A DNA stretch of 64,000 bases from CAYWTS01 sp964461265 (GTDB lineage: Bacteria > Bacteroidota > Ignavibacteria > Tepidaquicellales > OLB5), in the NCBI GenBank assembly GCA_964461265.1, contig CAYWTS010000009.1, positions 1 to 64,000 on the forward strand. The letters are read 5' to 3'. The notes under the pieces were generated by a model. The model was given only the letters and a program-made list of their open reading frames with translations, ran no database searches and was not told the origin of the DNA. This document shows positions 15,625 through 25,665 of the stretch, in pieces. The position numbers were made by a program, and so were the translations under genes. Position 1 is the first letter of the stretch, and every line of letters starts with the position of its first letter.

Positions 15625-17109
15625 ATGCTTAAAAATGCACAGATATTAGGATTACAGCAAAAACTTTCACCGCAAATGATTCAGCAGCAGCTTCTGCTTG
15701 CTGTTCCGACTCTTGCACTTGAACAGGAGATTAAGCTTCAGCTTGAAGCCAATCCTGTTTTGGAAGAAGTTCTTGAAGATGATACCGAGCAGTCTGAGCA
15801 ATTAACAGATACAGATTTTAAAGATGAGACGAAAGATTCGGAAGATGAAGACGAATTAAGTGAATTTAAGGATGAGTCGTATGATATTGAAGATTGGTAT
15901 GAGTATTCGCGGGCAAGCGATGAGGAAGGGTATAAGTCACCTGAGAAGTTTGACAGGGAAAAGCAAAAAGAGTTTGAAAGTAAAACTGAGTACGCAATAA
16001 ACAGGAAATTTAGGGACCGGGAGTCACCTCTTGAACAGCTCCACCGCAGCGGACTGGATGAAATTCATATTATAATTGGTGAGGAAATACTCGGCTCGCT
16101 TGGAGAAGATGGATACCTGCACGATTCATTGGATGAAATCCGAATAGATATTAAAAAGCAAAGCGGACTGGAAGTAACAAACGAAGAAATCGAAAAAGTT
16201 TTAAAAGTTATACAAAGGTTTGATCCCTTGGGGCTTGGAGCCCGGAACCTGCAGGAATGCCTGACTATCCAGCTTGAAGAACTGAAAATAGATGATAAAA
16301 CCAGACAGCTTGCAATTAGAATAATCAATGAATTATTCCCTGATTTCAAGGCAAGACATTACGAGAAACTCTCAAAACAGCTTGGAATTTCGCTCGAAGA
16401 AGTAAACAGAATTTATGAAGTAATTCATAAGCTTAATCCTATACCGGGAAATACAGAGTTTGACACAGAAAAGAATTACATTTACCCCGATTTTATTGTC
16501 ACTAAGGCAGACGGTGAACTTCGGGTAGAATTAACCGATGATTTTATACCTGCATTAAGGGTTAACAGGCGTTATTTTGATATGTTCAAGACTAAGAAGA
16601 CCCCTAAGAAAACACGTGAATTTTTAAAGGAAAAACTTGATGCTGCAAAGTGGTTCATTAATTCGATAATTTCACGCAGGGAAACAATGCTGAAGGTTAT
16701 GAAGGCGATTGTTAAAAGACAAAGAGAATTTTTTATAACAAATGGCGAAAACCTTAAGCCAATGTACGAAAAGGATATTGCATCAGACATAAATATGGAT
16801 CTTTCTACCGTTAGCAGAACAGTCAGAAATAAATATGTGCAAACCGATTCAGGTGTTTATGAACTGAAGTATTTCTTCAGTAATCCTATTCACACCGAAA
16901 GCGGTGAAGATGTTTCAAGTAAAATTATAAAACAAAAAATACGTGAATTAATAGATAATGAGGATAAAAGTAAACCTTTGAGTGATGACAGGATATCACT
17001 TATGCTTCAGGATGCAGGTTATCAGTTAGCAAGAAGGACTATAGCAAAATACCGTGAAGCAATTAAAATACCGAAAGCTTCTTTAAGAAGACAAATAATT
17101 ATGAAATAA
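15625..17109 (+). CDS. rpoN: RNA polymerase sigma-54 factor
   Basis: Alternative sigma factor that needs enhancer-binding AAA+ activators. Region I (GLQQKLSPQMIQQQLLL, residues 7-50) is glutamine- and leucine-rich, region II is acidic (residues 50-110), the core-binding and helix-turn-helix domains follow, and the RpoN box reads ARRTIAKYREAIKIP near the C terminus. Length of 494 aa is typical. It sits between dprA and hslVU. Predicted targets are -24/-12 promoters (GG-N10-GC), none of which I could confirm here. Confidence 0.95.
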   Translation: MLKNAQILGLQQKLSPQMIQQQLLLAVPTLALEQEIKLQLEANPVLEEVLEDDTEQSEQLTDTDFKDETKDSEDEDELSEFKDESYDIEDWYEYSRASDEEGYKSPEKFDREKQKEFESKTEYAINRKFRDRESPLEQLHRSGLDEIHIIIGEEILGSLGEDGYLHDSLDEIRIDIKKQSGLEVTNEEIEKVLKVIQRFDPLGLGARNLQECLTIQLEELKIDDKTRQLAIRIINELFPDFKARHYEKLSKQLGISLEEVNRIYEVIHKLNPIPGNTEFDTEKNYIYPDFIVTKADGELRVELTDDFIPALRVNRRYFDMFKTKKTPKKTREFLKEKLDAAKWFINSIISRRETMLKVMKAIVKRQREFFITNGENLKPMYEKDIASDINMDLSTVSRTVRNKYVQTDSGVYELKYFFSNPIHTESGEDVSSKIIKQKIRELIDNEDKSKPLSDDRISLMLQDAGYQLARRTIAKYREAIKIPKASLRRQIIMK

Positions 17110-17113
17110 TAAA

Positions 17114-17653
17114 TTGAAAAACAAAGTAAAAAATACAACTGTTATCGGTCTTATCAGGAATGGTAAAGCGGCAATTGGCAGCGACGGGCAGGTAACATTT
17201 TCAAATACTGTTTTAAAACATAACACGAAAAAAGTACGTAAGCTTTATAACGATAAAGTTCTTGCAGGTTTTGCAGGCTCAACTGCGGATGCCCTTACAC
17301 TTTTTGAAAAGTTTGAATCGAAGCTTGAACAATACAAGGGAAATTTACCGCGTGCTGCAGTTGAACTTGCTAAAGAATGGCGTACCGACCGTTACCTAAG
17401 AAGGCTTGAAGCATTACTGGCTGTTATGGATAAACAGAATGCTTTTATAATATCCGGTAACGGTGATGTTATTGAACCTGATGATGGCATAGCTGCCATC
17501 GGTTCCGGAGGTGCTTTTGCTACCGCTGCTGCACGTATGCTTATTAAATATACTAAGCTAGATGCACGTGAGATTGTGGAGGAGGCATTAAAAGTATCGG
17601 CAGAAATATGTATTTATACAAATAGTAATATAACAATTGAGGAATTGAGTTAA
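17114..17653 (+). CDS. hslV: ATP-dependent protease subunit HslV
   Basis: Threonine protease of the HslUV (ClpYQ) proteasome-like complex. The sequence TTVIGLIRNGKAAIGSDGQ places the catalytic Thr after a seven-residue leader, to be removed in maturation. SGNGDVIEPDDGIAAIGSGG is the conserved C-terminal block. TTG is used as start because no ATG lies upstream of the catalytic Thr and the rpoN stop is four bases before. 179 aa is normal. hslU follows after three bases. Confidence 0.93.
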   Translation: MKNKVKNTTVIGLIRNGKAAIGSDGQVTFSNTVLKHNTKKVRKLYNDKVLAGFAGSTADALTLFEKFESKLEQYKGNLPRAAVELAKEWRTDRYLRRLEALLAVMDKQNAFIISGNGDVIEPDDGIAAIGSGGAFATAAARMLIKYTKLDAREIVEEALKVSAEICIYTNSNITIEELS

Positions 17654-17656
17654 AAA

Positions 17657-19138
17657 ATGAACGGTGATAATGAAAATAAAGGCGATGTTTCAGAACTTCT
17701 GGATTCTGATATCGTGATTAAAAGGAAACCGAGAAGGAATTCTGTAAAGGCAGTAAAAGAATTCACACCTTCAGAAATTGTAAGGGAACTCAATAAGTAT
17801 ATAATAGGACAGGATAATGCGAAGAAATCGGTGGCTATTGCTTTAAGAAACCGATGGCGGCGTAAGAATGTAAAAAGTGAAATCCGCGAAGAGATAATGC
17901 CAAATAATATTATTCTTATCGGACCCACAGGCGTTGGTAAGACTGAAATAGCCAGAAGGCTTGCCAGGCTTTCGAATGCACCATTTATTAAGGTAGAAGC
18001 TTCTAAATTTACTGAGGTGGGTTATGTTGGACGTGATGTTGAATCAATAGTCCGTGAAATTACTGACCTTAGTGTTACAATGGTGAAGTCGGAACGCAGC
18101 AAAGAAGTAAAAAAGAAAGCTGAAGAAATGGCAGAGGAAAAGATACTTGATATATTAGTACCGCCCTTAAAAGCAAAAACTGCTTCGGAATCATCAGGGC
18201 AATTAGGATTTGCATCGGCACCTGCAGGAACTGAATCTGAAATTGAGAGCAACCGCAGAACGCGTGAAAAATTCAGAGAAATGCTGAGAAACGGAGAGCT
18301 TGATAAAAGACATATCGAAATAGACGTTTCCCAGGATACACTTGCATCTATGCATGTACTGGGTCCAATAGGATTGGATGATATGGGTATTAACCTGCAG
18401 GAAATTTTCGGAAATATAATGCCAAAGAAACTGAAAAAAAGGAAAATGACGATTGCTGAAGCTAAAATAGTTCTTGCTCAGGAGGAAGCCAATAAACTGA
18501 TTGATATGGATGCTGTAATAAAAGAAGCAATTGAAAAAGTTCAGGAGTATGGTATCGTTTTTCTTGATGAAATTGATAAAATTGCTGCCAGCAACGCCAA
18601 AGGTGCTGGTCCTGATGTTTCCCGTGAAGGAGTGCAGCGTGACCTTTTGCCTATTGTGGAAGGCTCGACTGTATCCACTAAATATGGTATGGTTAAAACC
18701 GACCATATCTTATTTATTGCATCGGGTGCTTTTCATATATCGAAACCAAGCGACCTTATACCGGAACTTCAGGGGAGATTTCCAATCCGGGTTGAATTGA
18801 ACAGCCTTACCGAAGATGACTTTGTGAAAATTCTAACACAACCCGAAAATGCATTGCTAAAACAGTATACAGCACTTATGAAGTCAGATGGTATTGCATT
18901 GGAGTTTGACTCTGACAGTATCACTGAAATAGCCAGAGTAGCTGCGGAGGTAAATGATCAGGTTGAAAATATCGGTGCAAGAAGACTTCATACAATATTA
19001 ACTACTTTGCTTGAAGATATATTATTCGATGCACCGGATAAGCTAACTTCCAAAAAAATTGTAGTCACAAAAGAAATGGTTAACGATAAATTAAAGAACA
19101 TTGTAAAGAACAGAGATTTAAGCAGATATATTTTATAA
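17657..19138 (+). CDS. hslU: HslU unfoldase ATPase
   Basis: AAA+ ATPase that unfolds substrates and feeds them to HslV. Walker A is GPTGVGKT near residue 93, the pore loop region has EVGYVGRDVESIVRE, and Walker B (VFLDEIDKIA) is near residue 297. The I-domain spans about residues 125-250. The C terminus ends in RYIL, the HslV-docking tail type. The N terminus has about 30 extra residues relative to E. coli. Coupled with hslV. Confidence 0.95.
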   Translation: MNGDNENKGDVSELLDSDIVIKRKPRRNSVKAVKEFTPSEIVRELNKYIIGQDNAKKSVAIALRNRWRRKNVKSEIREEIMPNNIILIGPTGVGKTEIARRLARLSNAPFIKVEASKFTEVGYVGRDVESIVREITDLSVTMVKSERSKEVKKKAEEMAEEKILDILVPPLKAKTASESSGQLGFASAPAGTESEIESNRRTREKFREMLRNGELDKRHIEIDVSQDTLASMHVLGPIGLDDMGINLQEIFGNIMPKKLKKRKMTIAEAKIVLAQEEANKLIDMDAVIKEAIEKVQEYGIVFLDEIDKIAASNAKGAGPDVSREGVQRDLLPIVEGSTVSTKYGMVKTDHILFIASGAFHISKPSDLIPELQGRFPIRVELNSLTEDDFVKILTQPENALLKQYTALMKSDGIALEFDSDSITEIARVAAEVNDQVENIGARRLHTILTTLLEDILFDAPDKLTSKKIVVTKEMVNDKLKNIVKNRDLSRYIL

Positions 19139-19159
19139 AAAAATTCGGAGATTCATATA

Positions 19160-19954
19160 ATGAAAAAAATTATTGTTCCAGTTATAGCATTTTTACTTAT
19201 CAATGCAGTTCTTTTTGCTCAAACTTACCCGGAATTAAAGTTTTCGGAATCAGGATTAAACATTAATAATGAAATCTTTCAGCCGAAGAAGACAAAAAAA
19301 ATGAATGCTTATTTCGGGGCAGGATATTCATTCGTCATTTTTACGGATGGTTTGCTCAGTTCACCCTACCCGGTTATTGATACCCGTACCGGTAACTTTT
19401 TAAGTGAAATTAATTTATTCTTTGGCTTCTCGATTGCAAAAGCTGTAACAATTGAAGCTGAACCGTCATTTTTATTTACAAACAGCAGCAAAGTATTAAG
19501 AACTGAACTTTCACAGCCGCACAATACAGGCGGCAATGATACTTTTGTAGTATCTTCTAATATAGGTATGTTTGCTATACCGCTTGCAGTAAATGTGAGA
19601 TTTTTCCCGTTCTTCAAACAGGAGAAGAGTTTTATCAGGATGTTTTTTATTGGCGGCGGTGCCGGCATGATATGGGTTAAAGAGGATTATGATAATTTTT
19701 ATACACCGGACCCTTATTATTACGGTAATTATTATTACGGTTATGGTGGTATAACTGAATCAACATCTCAATGGGCACCTATTTTCAGGGTAATGATTGG
19801 ATTGACAGGTGCAGGAGGACAGTTTGGCGGAGGGGGAGAACTGCGTTATAATTTTATACCGTTAAAGAGTGTTAAGGATTCACCTTTTGCTACCCGCCAG
19901 GCAAAGAATATGAACAGCGTTGACTTGACCTTAAGGTTTTATTTTAGTTTATAA
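19160..19954 (+). CDS. Predicted outer-membrane beta-barrel protein
   Basis: 264 aa with a signal peptide ending near INAVLFAQ. The mature part has alternating hydrophobic and polar residues in short strands separated by glycine-rich turns, and ends in LTLRFYFSL with a terminal aromatic-Ser-Leu as in barrel proteins. A low-complexity Tyr/Gly loop sits near residue 195. It follows hslU by 21 bp on the same strand, though no functional link is evident. No specific family recognised; an OmpA/W-like eight-strand barrel is possible. Confidence 0.6.
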   Translation: MKKIIVPVIAFLLINAVLFAQTYPELKFSESGLNINNEIFQPKKTKKMNAYFGAGYSFVIFTDGLLSSPYPVIDTRTGNFLSEINLFFGFSIAKAVTIEAEPSFLFTNSSKVLRTELSQPHNTGGNDTFVVSSNIGMFAIPLAVNVRFFPFFKQEKSFIRMFFIGGGAGMIWVKEDYDNFYTPDPYYYGNYYYGYGGITESTSQWAPIFRVMIGLTGAGGQFGGGGELRYNFIPLKSVKDSPFATRQAKNMNSVDLTLRFYFSL

Positions 19955-19974
19955 TTTTTATTTTTATTGCTTTA

Positions 19975-20005
19975 TTCGTGCCACGATTAGGATTCGTGGC
20001 ACGAA
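19975..20005. terminator. Hairpin between convergent genes
   Basis: TTCGTGCCACGA (19975-19986) pairs perfectly with TCGTGGCACGAA (19994-20005) across a 7 nt loop. It lies between the stops of convergent genes and could serve both, though T-runs are weak. Confidence 0.55.
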
Positions 20006-20015
20006 CAAATACTTT

Positions 20016-21158
20016 TCAACTTCTCAACAACTCTCTTGATATCACAAGTTTTTGTATTTCGGATGTTCCTTCATATATCTCTGTAATTTTAGCATCCCTT
20101 AAAAATCTTTCAACCAAATATTCCCTTACATAGCCATACCCGCCATGTATCTGTATTGCTTCGAGTGCATTTTGAACAGCAACTTTGCTTGCGTATAATT
20201 TTGCCATTGCAGCTTCTTTAATATACGGCAGATGGTTATCTTCACGCCAGGCTGCTTGCAGAGTAAGAAGTCTTGCAGCTTCAGTTTGTGTAGCCATATC
20301 CGAAAGCTTAAACTGGATTGCTTGTAAATTTGCAATAGGTGCATCAAATGCTTTCCTTTCTTTAGAATATCTTACGGCAGCTTCAAGAGAAGCCTGTGCA
20401 ATGCCCAATGCCTGTGAAGCAATACCTATTCTGCCTCCGTTCAGAGTTTCCATTGCAATTTTAAACCCCAATCCTTCAGAACCTAAAAGCTGGTCTTTAT
20501 GAATTCTGACATTGTTCAGCCCTACCGAACAGGTATCTGAACTTCTGATGCCAAGCTTATCTTCTTTTTTGCCAATTTCAAGACCGGGTGTACCTTTTTC
20601 TATTAAAAAAGTTGATATACCTTTGTATCCCTTCGATTTATCAGTCATTGCCTGCAAAAAATATACGTCTGCAGTTGTTCCGTTTGTAATCCAGTTTTTA
20701 ATGCCGTTCAAAATGTAATAATCACCGTCTTTAACTGCTTCGGCTTTTTGATTAGTTGCGTCGCTTCCTGCTTCAGGTTCGGAAAGGCAGAAGCAGCCGA
20801 GTTTCTGTCCAGTCGCAAGCGGTCGGAGGAAACGCTCTTTTTGTTCCGGTGTACCCCATTTATTTATACCGAAACAAACTAATGAGTTATTAACCGATAA
20901 TATCACACCAACCGAAGCATCGACTTTTGATATTTCTTCCATAACAAGGACATAGCTTACCGAATCAAAACCGGCACCGCCCCATTCAGTGGGGACCATC
21001 ATACCCATAAAACCGTATTCGGCAAGTTTTTTAATTATCTCGTACGGGAATTCTGCTTTAATATCCCTTTCAACAGCTGTGGGAGCTATTTCATTTTGGG
21101 CAAAATCACGGGCAGTATCCCTGATTGCAATCTGTTCTTCAGTAAAATTAAAGTTCAT
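20016..21158 (-). CDS. Acyl-CoA dehydrogenase (short-chain type)
   Basis: FAD enzyme of beta-oxidation that introduces the 2,3 double bond into acyl-CoA. N-terminal helical domain starts MNFNFTEEQIAIRDTARDFA; the middle beta domain has CLSEPEAGSDA near residue 133 and WITNGTTAD; the C-terminal domain has AIQIHGGYGYVREYLVERFLRDAK followed by the catalytic Glu in ITEIYEGTSEIQ near residue 365. At 380 aa it is like butyryl-CoA dehydrogenases. It is the first-step partner of the next two genes. Chain-length specificity cannot be read directly. Confidence 0.9.
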   Translation of the reverse strand: MNFNFTEEQIAIRDTARDFAQNEIAPTAVERDIKAEFPYEIIKKLAEYGFMGMMVPTEWGGAGFDSVSYVLVMEEISKVDASVGVILSVNNSLVCFGINKWGTPEQKERFLRPLATGQKLGCFCLSEPEAGSDATNQKAEAVKDGDYYILNGIKNWITNGTTADVYFLQAMTDKSKGYKGISTFLIEKGTPGLEIGKKEDKLGIRSSDTCSVGLNNVRIHKDQLLGSEGLGFKIAMETLNGGRIGIASQALGIAQASLEAAVRYSKERKAFDAPIANLQAIQFKLSDMATQTEAARLLTLQAAWREDNHLPYIKEAAMAKLYASKVAVQNALEAIQIHGGYGYVREYLVERFLRDAKITEIYEGTSEIQKLVISRELLRS

Positions 21159-21277
21159 CTTTTTTAATTTTTGATTTATAAATATCTTGTGACTTGATCC
21201 TATTTATTGATTTAATGGTGAAGCGTCAAATGTAAATTTAAATATTAACTCATTTGATGTTTCACTTTGCACGGAAA

Positions 21278-22132
21278 TTACTTAGAGTAATCATAAAATC
21301 CTTTGCCGCTTTTTCTTCCAAGGTAACCTGCTGCAACCATTTTCTTAAGCAAAGGGCAAGGGCGATATTTGGAATCTCCTAGACCTTTATACAGAACTTC
21401 CATAATCGATAGGCAGACATCCAACCCGATAAAATCTGCAAGTGTTAACGGACCCATAGGATGATTCATTCCAAGTTTCAATACTGTATCTATGGCTTCA
21501 GGAGCCGCAACCCCTTCCATAACACAATACATCGCTTCGTTTAACATTGGCAGAAGTATCCTGTTCGAAATAAAACCGGGGTAATCCTGCACTTCGACCG
21601 GCACTTTTTCCAGCTTTTCGGAAGTTTCTTTAACAATATTATAAGTCTCATCGCTGGTTGCAAGCCCTCTGATTACTTCAATTAATTTCATCATAGGAAC
21701 CGGATTCATGAAATGCATGCCTATAACCTTATCGGCTCGTTTTGTATTGGCTGCGATTTCCGTGATCGATATCGATGATGTATTTGAAGCAATTATGGTA
21801 TCAGGTTTGCAGACTTCATCAAGAGTTTTGAAAATCTTTTGCTTGATTTCGTAATTTTCAGTGGCTGCTTCTATCACAAGGTCAGCATCTTTTGTATCGT
21901 TTAAGCTGAGAGAGGTTTTTATGTTATTTAAAGTTTTTTGTACAACGTCTTCTGTAATTGTTCCTTTAGCTAACTGGCGTTCAAGGTTTTTCTTTATAGT
22001 GTTTATTGCTTTTTGAATGAATTCGTCTTTAATATCTATCAGCATTACACTATAACCATGCTGGGCAAATACATGGGCAATCCCGTTGCCCATTGTTCCC
22101 GAACCGATAACTGATATGTTTTTTATCTCCAT
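21278..22132 (-). CDS. 3-hydroxybutyryl-CoA dehydrogenase
   Basis: NAD-dependent oxidation of 3-hydroxyacyl-CoA to 3-ketoacyl-CoA. Rossmann motif VIGSGTMGNGIAHVFA at residues 8-23; IASNTSSISIT near residue 115; catalytic His in GMHFMNPVPMMKLIEV near 138; NRILLPMLNEA and the C-terminal MGPLTLADFIGLD helix. 284 aa is the normal length of stand-alone Hbd/PaaH enzymes. Lies between the acyl-CoA dehydrogenase and thiolase genes on the same strand. Confidence 0.93.
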   Translation of the reverse strand: MEIKNISVIGSGTMGNGIAHVFAQHGYSVMLIDIKDEFIQKAINTIKKNLERQLAKGTITEDVVQKTLNNIKTSLSLNDTKDADLVIEAATENYEIKQKIFKTLDEVCKPDTIIASNTSSISITEIAANTKRADKVIGMHFMNPVPMMKLIEVIRGLATSDETYNIVKETSEKLEKVPVEVQDYPGFISNRILLPMLNEAMYCVMEGVAAPEAIDTVLKLGMNHPMGPLTLADFIGLDVCLSIMEVLYKGLGDSKYRPCPLLKKMVAAGYLGRKSGKGFYDYSK

Positions 22133-22220
22133 ATTTAGTAGTTGTTAAAAGTTATATACACAATAGTAATATGTATTTATGTAATACTTACAGTTTTGTG
22201 TAATTTGGAATTGGTTAATT

Positions 22221-23399
22221 TTACAATCTTTCAATAATAACACCAACGGCTTCACCGCCGCCAATACAAAGGGTAACAAGTCCGTAACGTTTTCCTGTTC
22301 TGCGGAGGTTATAGAGCATAGATACCATAAGATTAGCTCCTGATGCCCCGATTGGATGTCCGAATGCAACAGCTCCGCCTGTTATATTAACTTTCGATTC
22401 ATCGATACCGGTTATTTGATTTACTGCACAACTAACAACCGAAAATGCTTCATTTATTTCAAAAAGGTCGATTTCATCTTTACTTAAACCCGCTTTTTTA
22501 CATACCTTATCTATTGCATAAGCAGGTGCTGTTGTAAACCAGTCGGGTTCCTGAGAATGTGTAGCATATGCTACAATTTTTGCCATTGGTTTCAAGCCAA
22601 GCTCATCGGCTTTCGTTTTAGATGTTAATACCACTGCTGCAGCCCCGTCATTTATTTTCGAAGCGTTAAATGCAGTTATTGTACCTTCTTTGTCGAATGC
22701 AGGTTTTAAGCCTAAACCTTTTTCAATGTTTAATTTCCCCGGTTCCTCGTCCTGGTCAATTAAAGTTACATTTCCTTTTTTATCTTTAATTTCTATAGGT
22801 ACTATCTGGTCTTTCAACCAGCCATTTTTAATAGCTTCGTGGGCTTTCTCATAAGAACGTTTTGCGAACTGGTCTTGCTGCGCGCGTGGGATATTCAAAT
22901 CTTTTGCACAGATTTCGCCAATATTACCCATGTGTTGGTTTGTGTAAGGGTCCCAAAGACCATCAAAGATCATTCCGTCTAATACTTTCTCGTGACCCAT
23001 TCTGAAACCTGTTCTTGCTTTCATCAGGTAATAGGGAGTATTGGTCATCGATTCCATTCCGCCGGCTACTACAATACTGGAATCTCCTGTTTTAATTGCC
23101 TGAGCACCAAGCATTATTGATTTTAAGCCAGAACCGCAAACCTTATTAATGGTCATTGCACCAACATGGTTAGGTAATCCTGCCAGTTTCATAGCTTGTC
23201 TTGCAGGTGCCTGACCCATACCGCCCTGTAACACACAGCCCATGATTACTTCATCTATAGCTGCAGGATCTACACCTGCCCTCCTTACTGCTTCTTTAAT
23301 TGCAAATGAGCCAAGCTGTGGTGCGCTAAAAGCATTAAGTGCACCGTGAAACGAACCTATCGGTGTCCTGGCTCCCGATATTATTATTGCTTCATTCAT
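22221..23399 (-). CDS. Acetyl-CoA acetyltransferase (thiolase)
   Basis: Classical thiolase of 392 aa. Catalytic Cys in NKVCGSGLKS near residue 88, His in NEAFSVV near 346, and the C-terminal GHPIGASGA and CIGGGEAVGVIIERL motifs. It cleaves acetoacetyl- or 3-ketoacyl-CoA, or condenses acetyl-CoA. Start MNEAIIISGARTPIGSF is typical. It completes a beta-oxidation set with the two downstream genes. It is a different thiolase lineage from the one at 48855. Confidence 0.93.
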   Translation of the reverse strand: MNEAIIISGARTPIGSFHGALNAFSAPQLGSFAIKEAVRRAGVDPAAIDEVIMGCVLQGGMGQAPARQAMKLAGLPNHVGAMTINKVCGSGLKSIMLGAQAIKTGDSSIVVAGGMESMTNTPYYLMKARTGFRMGHEKVLDGMIFDGLWDPYTNQHMGNIGEICAKDLNIPRAQQDQFAKRSYEKAHEAIKNGWLKDQIVPIEIKDKKGNVTLIDQDEEPGKLNIEKGLGLKPAFDKEGTITAFNASKINDGAAAVVLTSKTKADELGLKPMAKIVAYATHSQEPDWFTTAPAYAIDKVCKKAGLSKDEIDLFEINEAFSVVSCAVNQITGIDESKVNITGGAVAFGHPIGASGANLMVSMLYNLRRTGKRYGLVTLCIGGGEAVGVIIERL

Positions 23400-23407
23400 A
23401 TAAGTGT

Positions 23408-24172
23408 TTATTTAAGTGTTGAATTTATTATTTCGATGAAACTTTTTTCATTCAGCGAAGCACCCCCGATAAGTCCTCCGTTTATTGAGACAGGTGAGAA
23501 GAGTTCTCTTGCGTTGGCTGGATTAATGCTTCCGCCGTAAATTATTTTTAAATGGTTTAAGATTTCATCATTATATTTTTTTCTTAGTTTCTTTCTGATA
23601 AAATTATGCACTCCCTCAACCTGATGTGAGGTTGCATTTTTACCTGTTCCGATTGCCCATACAGGTTCATATGCAATAACAACATTAGTAATTTCTTCTG
23701 TATCTACATGTTCAAGGCATTTATTTAATTGTTCTTCAATTACAGCTTCCGTAATATGATCCTGGTGCTCCTGTAAGGTTTCCCCTATACAAAGTATGGG
23801 TTTTAAACCTTCATCGAGGGATTTTAATACTTTCTTATTTATTAGCTCATTGGTTTCATTAAAATACTGTCTTCTCTCTGAGTGTCCGACTATTACAAAC
23901 TCGCACCCGCACGATTTAAGCATTGAACATGATATTTCGCCTGTATAAGCGCCATTGGTTTCGAAATGGACATTTTGGGCTCCAAGCTTTATTACAGAAC
24001 CGTTTAATTTTTTATGGACTGCATCGAGAGAGGTATAAGGAGGGCAAATAACAATTTCGCAGTTAATATTTTTGTTTTTTTCGGTGTAAGTTCTGATTTC
24101 TTCTGCAAACTTCTGAGATTCAACTATGCCTTTGTTCATCTTCCAGTTCGCAACAATAAGTTTTTTCTGCAT
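23408..24172 (-). CDS. tpiA: Triosephosphate isomerase
   Basis: Glycolytic TIM-barrel enzyme that interconverts dihydroxyacetone phosphate and glyceraldehyde 3-phosphate. N-terminal VANWKMNKG holds the substrate-binding Asn and catalytic Lys; IVGHSERRQYF holds the catalytic His near residue 97; VIAYEPVWAIGTGKNAT holds the catalytic Glu and loop 6 near 169; IIYGGSINPAN follows. 254 aa. Eight bp upstream of the thiolase on the same strand. Confidence 0.96.
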   Translation of the reverse strand: MQKKLIVANWKMNKGIVESQKFAEEIRTYTEKNKNINCEIVICPPYTSLDAVHKKLNGSVIKLGAQNVHFETNGAYTGEISCSMLKSCGCEFVIVGHSERRQYFNETNELINKKVLKSLDEGLKPILCIGETLQEHQDHITEAVIEEQLNKCLEHVDTEEITNVVIAYEPVWAIGTGKNATSHQVEGVHNFIRKKLRKKYNDEILNHLKIIYGGSINPANARELFSPVSINGGLIGGASLNEKSFIEIINSTLK

Positions 24173-24334
24173 TGTTAATCCGAATTGTTTGTTTTATTGT
24201 TTGTTGCCTGTTTGCAGGATTTGAGTAAATATCAAAGTAAACAGGTAAACAAATTTAATAAAGTAAAGTCTATTATTCCTATAGAAATAAAATGGTATTA
24301 CAAAAATGTTAAAACAGGCGGTCTATTGATAAAC

Positions 24335-25558
24335 TTAATTGAGTTTATTATTTAAAGCCTGAGTAACCTTTTGAGCTGCATCCTGAAATCCTGTAGCAGA
24401 TATTAAATGCAACCCCGATTCATTGAGCATTTTTTGGGCAATATCTGCATTGGTTCCTTCAAGCCGTACAACTACAGGAATACTGATGTGCAGGTTTCTG
24501 GCGGCTTCAATAACACCTCCCGCAACTCTGTCACAACGGACTATTCCCCCGAAAATATTAATAAGAATAGCTTTTACATTCGGGTCAGAAAGTATTATTT
24601 TAAAGCCATTTTCAACTGTTTCCTGTGATGCTCCGCCGCCTACATCAAGAAAGTTCGCCGGTTCGCCACCCGCAAGTTTTATTATATCCATTGTTGCCAT
24701 TGCTAAACCTGCTCCGTTTACCATACACCCCACATTACCATCAAGCTTAACGTAATTTAAATCGTATTTGGATGCCTCAACCTCGAGAGGGTCTTCTTCA
24801 TTAATATCACGTAAAGCCAGATAGTCTTTATGCCGGTACATTGCATTATCGTCAAGTGTAATCTTGGCATCAAGTGCTATAACCCGGTTATCATTAGTGA
24901 TTACAAAGGGGTTAATCTCTATTAGTGATGCATCTGTTTCTTCGTATGCTTTGTATAGAACCTGTATGAAGTTTACAAAGTTTTTAAATACTTCACCTTC
25001 AAGTCCGAGTGAAAATGCAATCCTGCGTGCCTGGTATGGCATAAAACCAACAGAAGGTTCTATCCATTCCTTTATTATTTTCTCCGGGGTTTCAGCAGCA
25101 ACCTTTTCAATTTCTACACCGCCTTCGGTTGAAGCCATTATCACATCCTTGCCAACACTTCTATCGAGCAGAATGCCGAGATAATGTTCGCATACATAAT
25201 CAAGTCCTTCGGCTATGAATAAAGTTTGAACAATTTTACCTTCCGGACCAGTCTGATGGGTAACAAGAAGATTGCCGAGTATCTTCCGGGCATATTCGCG
25301 GGCTTTTTCTACATCGGTAGTGAATTTCACACCGCCTTCAAGTAATAATTCATTCCGGTTATTTGGATTATAAATTTTACCCTTACCTCTGCCACCGGCA
25401 TGAATCTGTGACTTTACAACATGCTGGTTGATACCTCTTGCATGTAACTGTCCTATTGCATTATCGAATTCGGAAATTTGTTTTATTGCAATACCATCTT
25501 GTATGGGAACGTTGTAACGTTTTAAAATTTCCTTTGCTTGGTATTCGTGTATCTTCAT
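24335..25558 (-). CDS. sucC: Succinyl-CoA synthetase beta subunit
   Basis: TCA-cycle enzyme subunit that holds the ATP-grasp nucleotide site and succinate site. Starts MKIHEYQAKEILKRYNVP; SQIHAGGRGKGK near residue 50; VNGAGLAMATMDIIKL near 265; GGASQETV and INIFGGIVRCD near 330. 407 aa against 388 in E. coli. The alpha subunit gene sucD is not in the window. Confidence 0.94.
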   Translation of the reverse strand: MKIHEYQAKEILKRYNVPIQDGIAIKQISEFDNAIGQLHARGINQHVVKSQIHAGGRGKGKIYNPNNRNELLLEGGVKFTTDVEKAREYARKILGNLLVTHQTGPEGKIVQTLFIAEGLDYVCEHYLGILLDRSVGKDVIMASTEGGVEIEKVAAETPEKIIKEWIEPSVGFMPYQARRIAFSLGLEGEVFKNFVNFIQVLYKAYEETDASLIEINPFVITNDNRVIALDAKITLDDNAMYRHKDYLALRDINEEDPLEVEASKYDLNYVKLDGNVGCMVNGAGLAMATMDIIKLAGGEPANFLDVGGGASQETVENGFKIILSDPNVKAILINIFGGIVRCDRVAGGVIEAARNLHISIPVVVRLEGTNADIAQKMLNESGLHLISATGFQDAAQKVTQALNNKLN

Positions 25559-25665
25559 GTAAATTAAAATTAAAATATTTTAATCATTTAAGAAAATCGA
25601 ACAAAGGCTATACCCGAACGCGGCTACTTTTGGAACAGCCTTAGTTCATAAAAATTATTTTATAA

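Noticed and set aside
20185..20718. Open frames on the plus strand opposite the acyl-CoA dehydrogenase
   Set aside because: They follow from codon bias of the real gene, have no ribosome-binding sites and match no family.
22145..22369. 74-residue minus-strand frame within the thiolase end
   Set aside because: It lies in another frame of the conserved thiolase C terminus and ends in low-complexity spacer.
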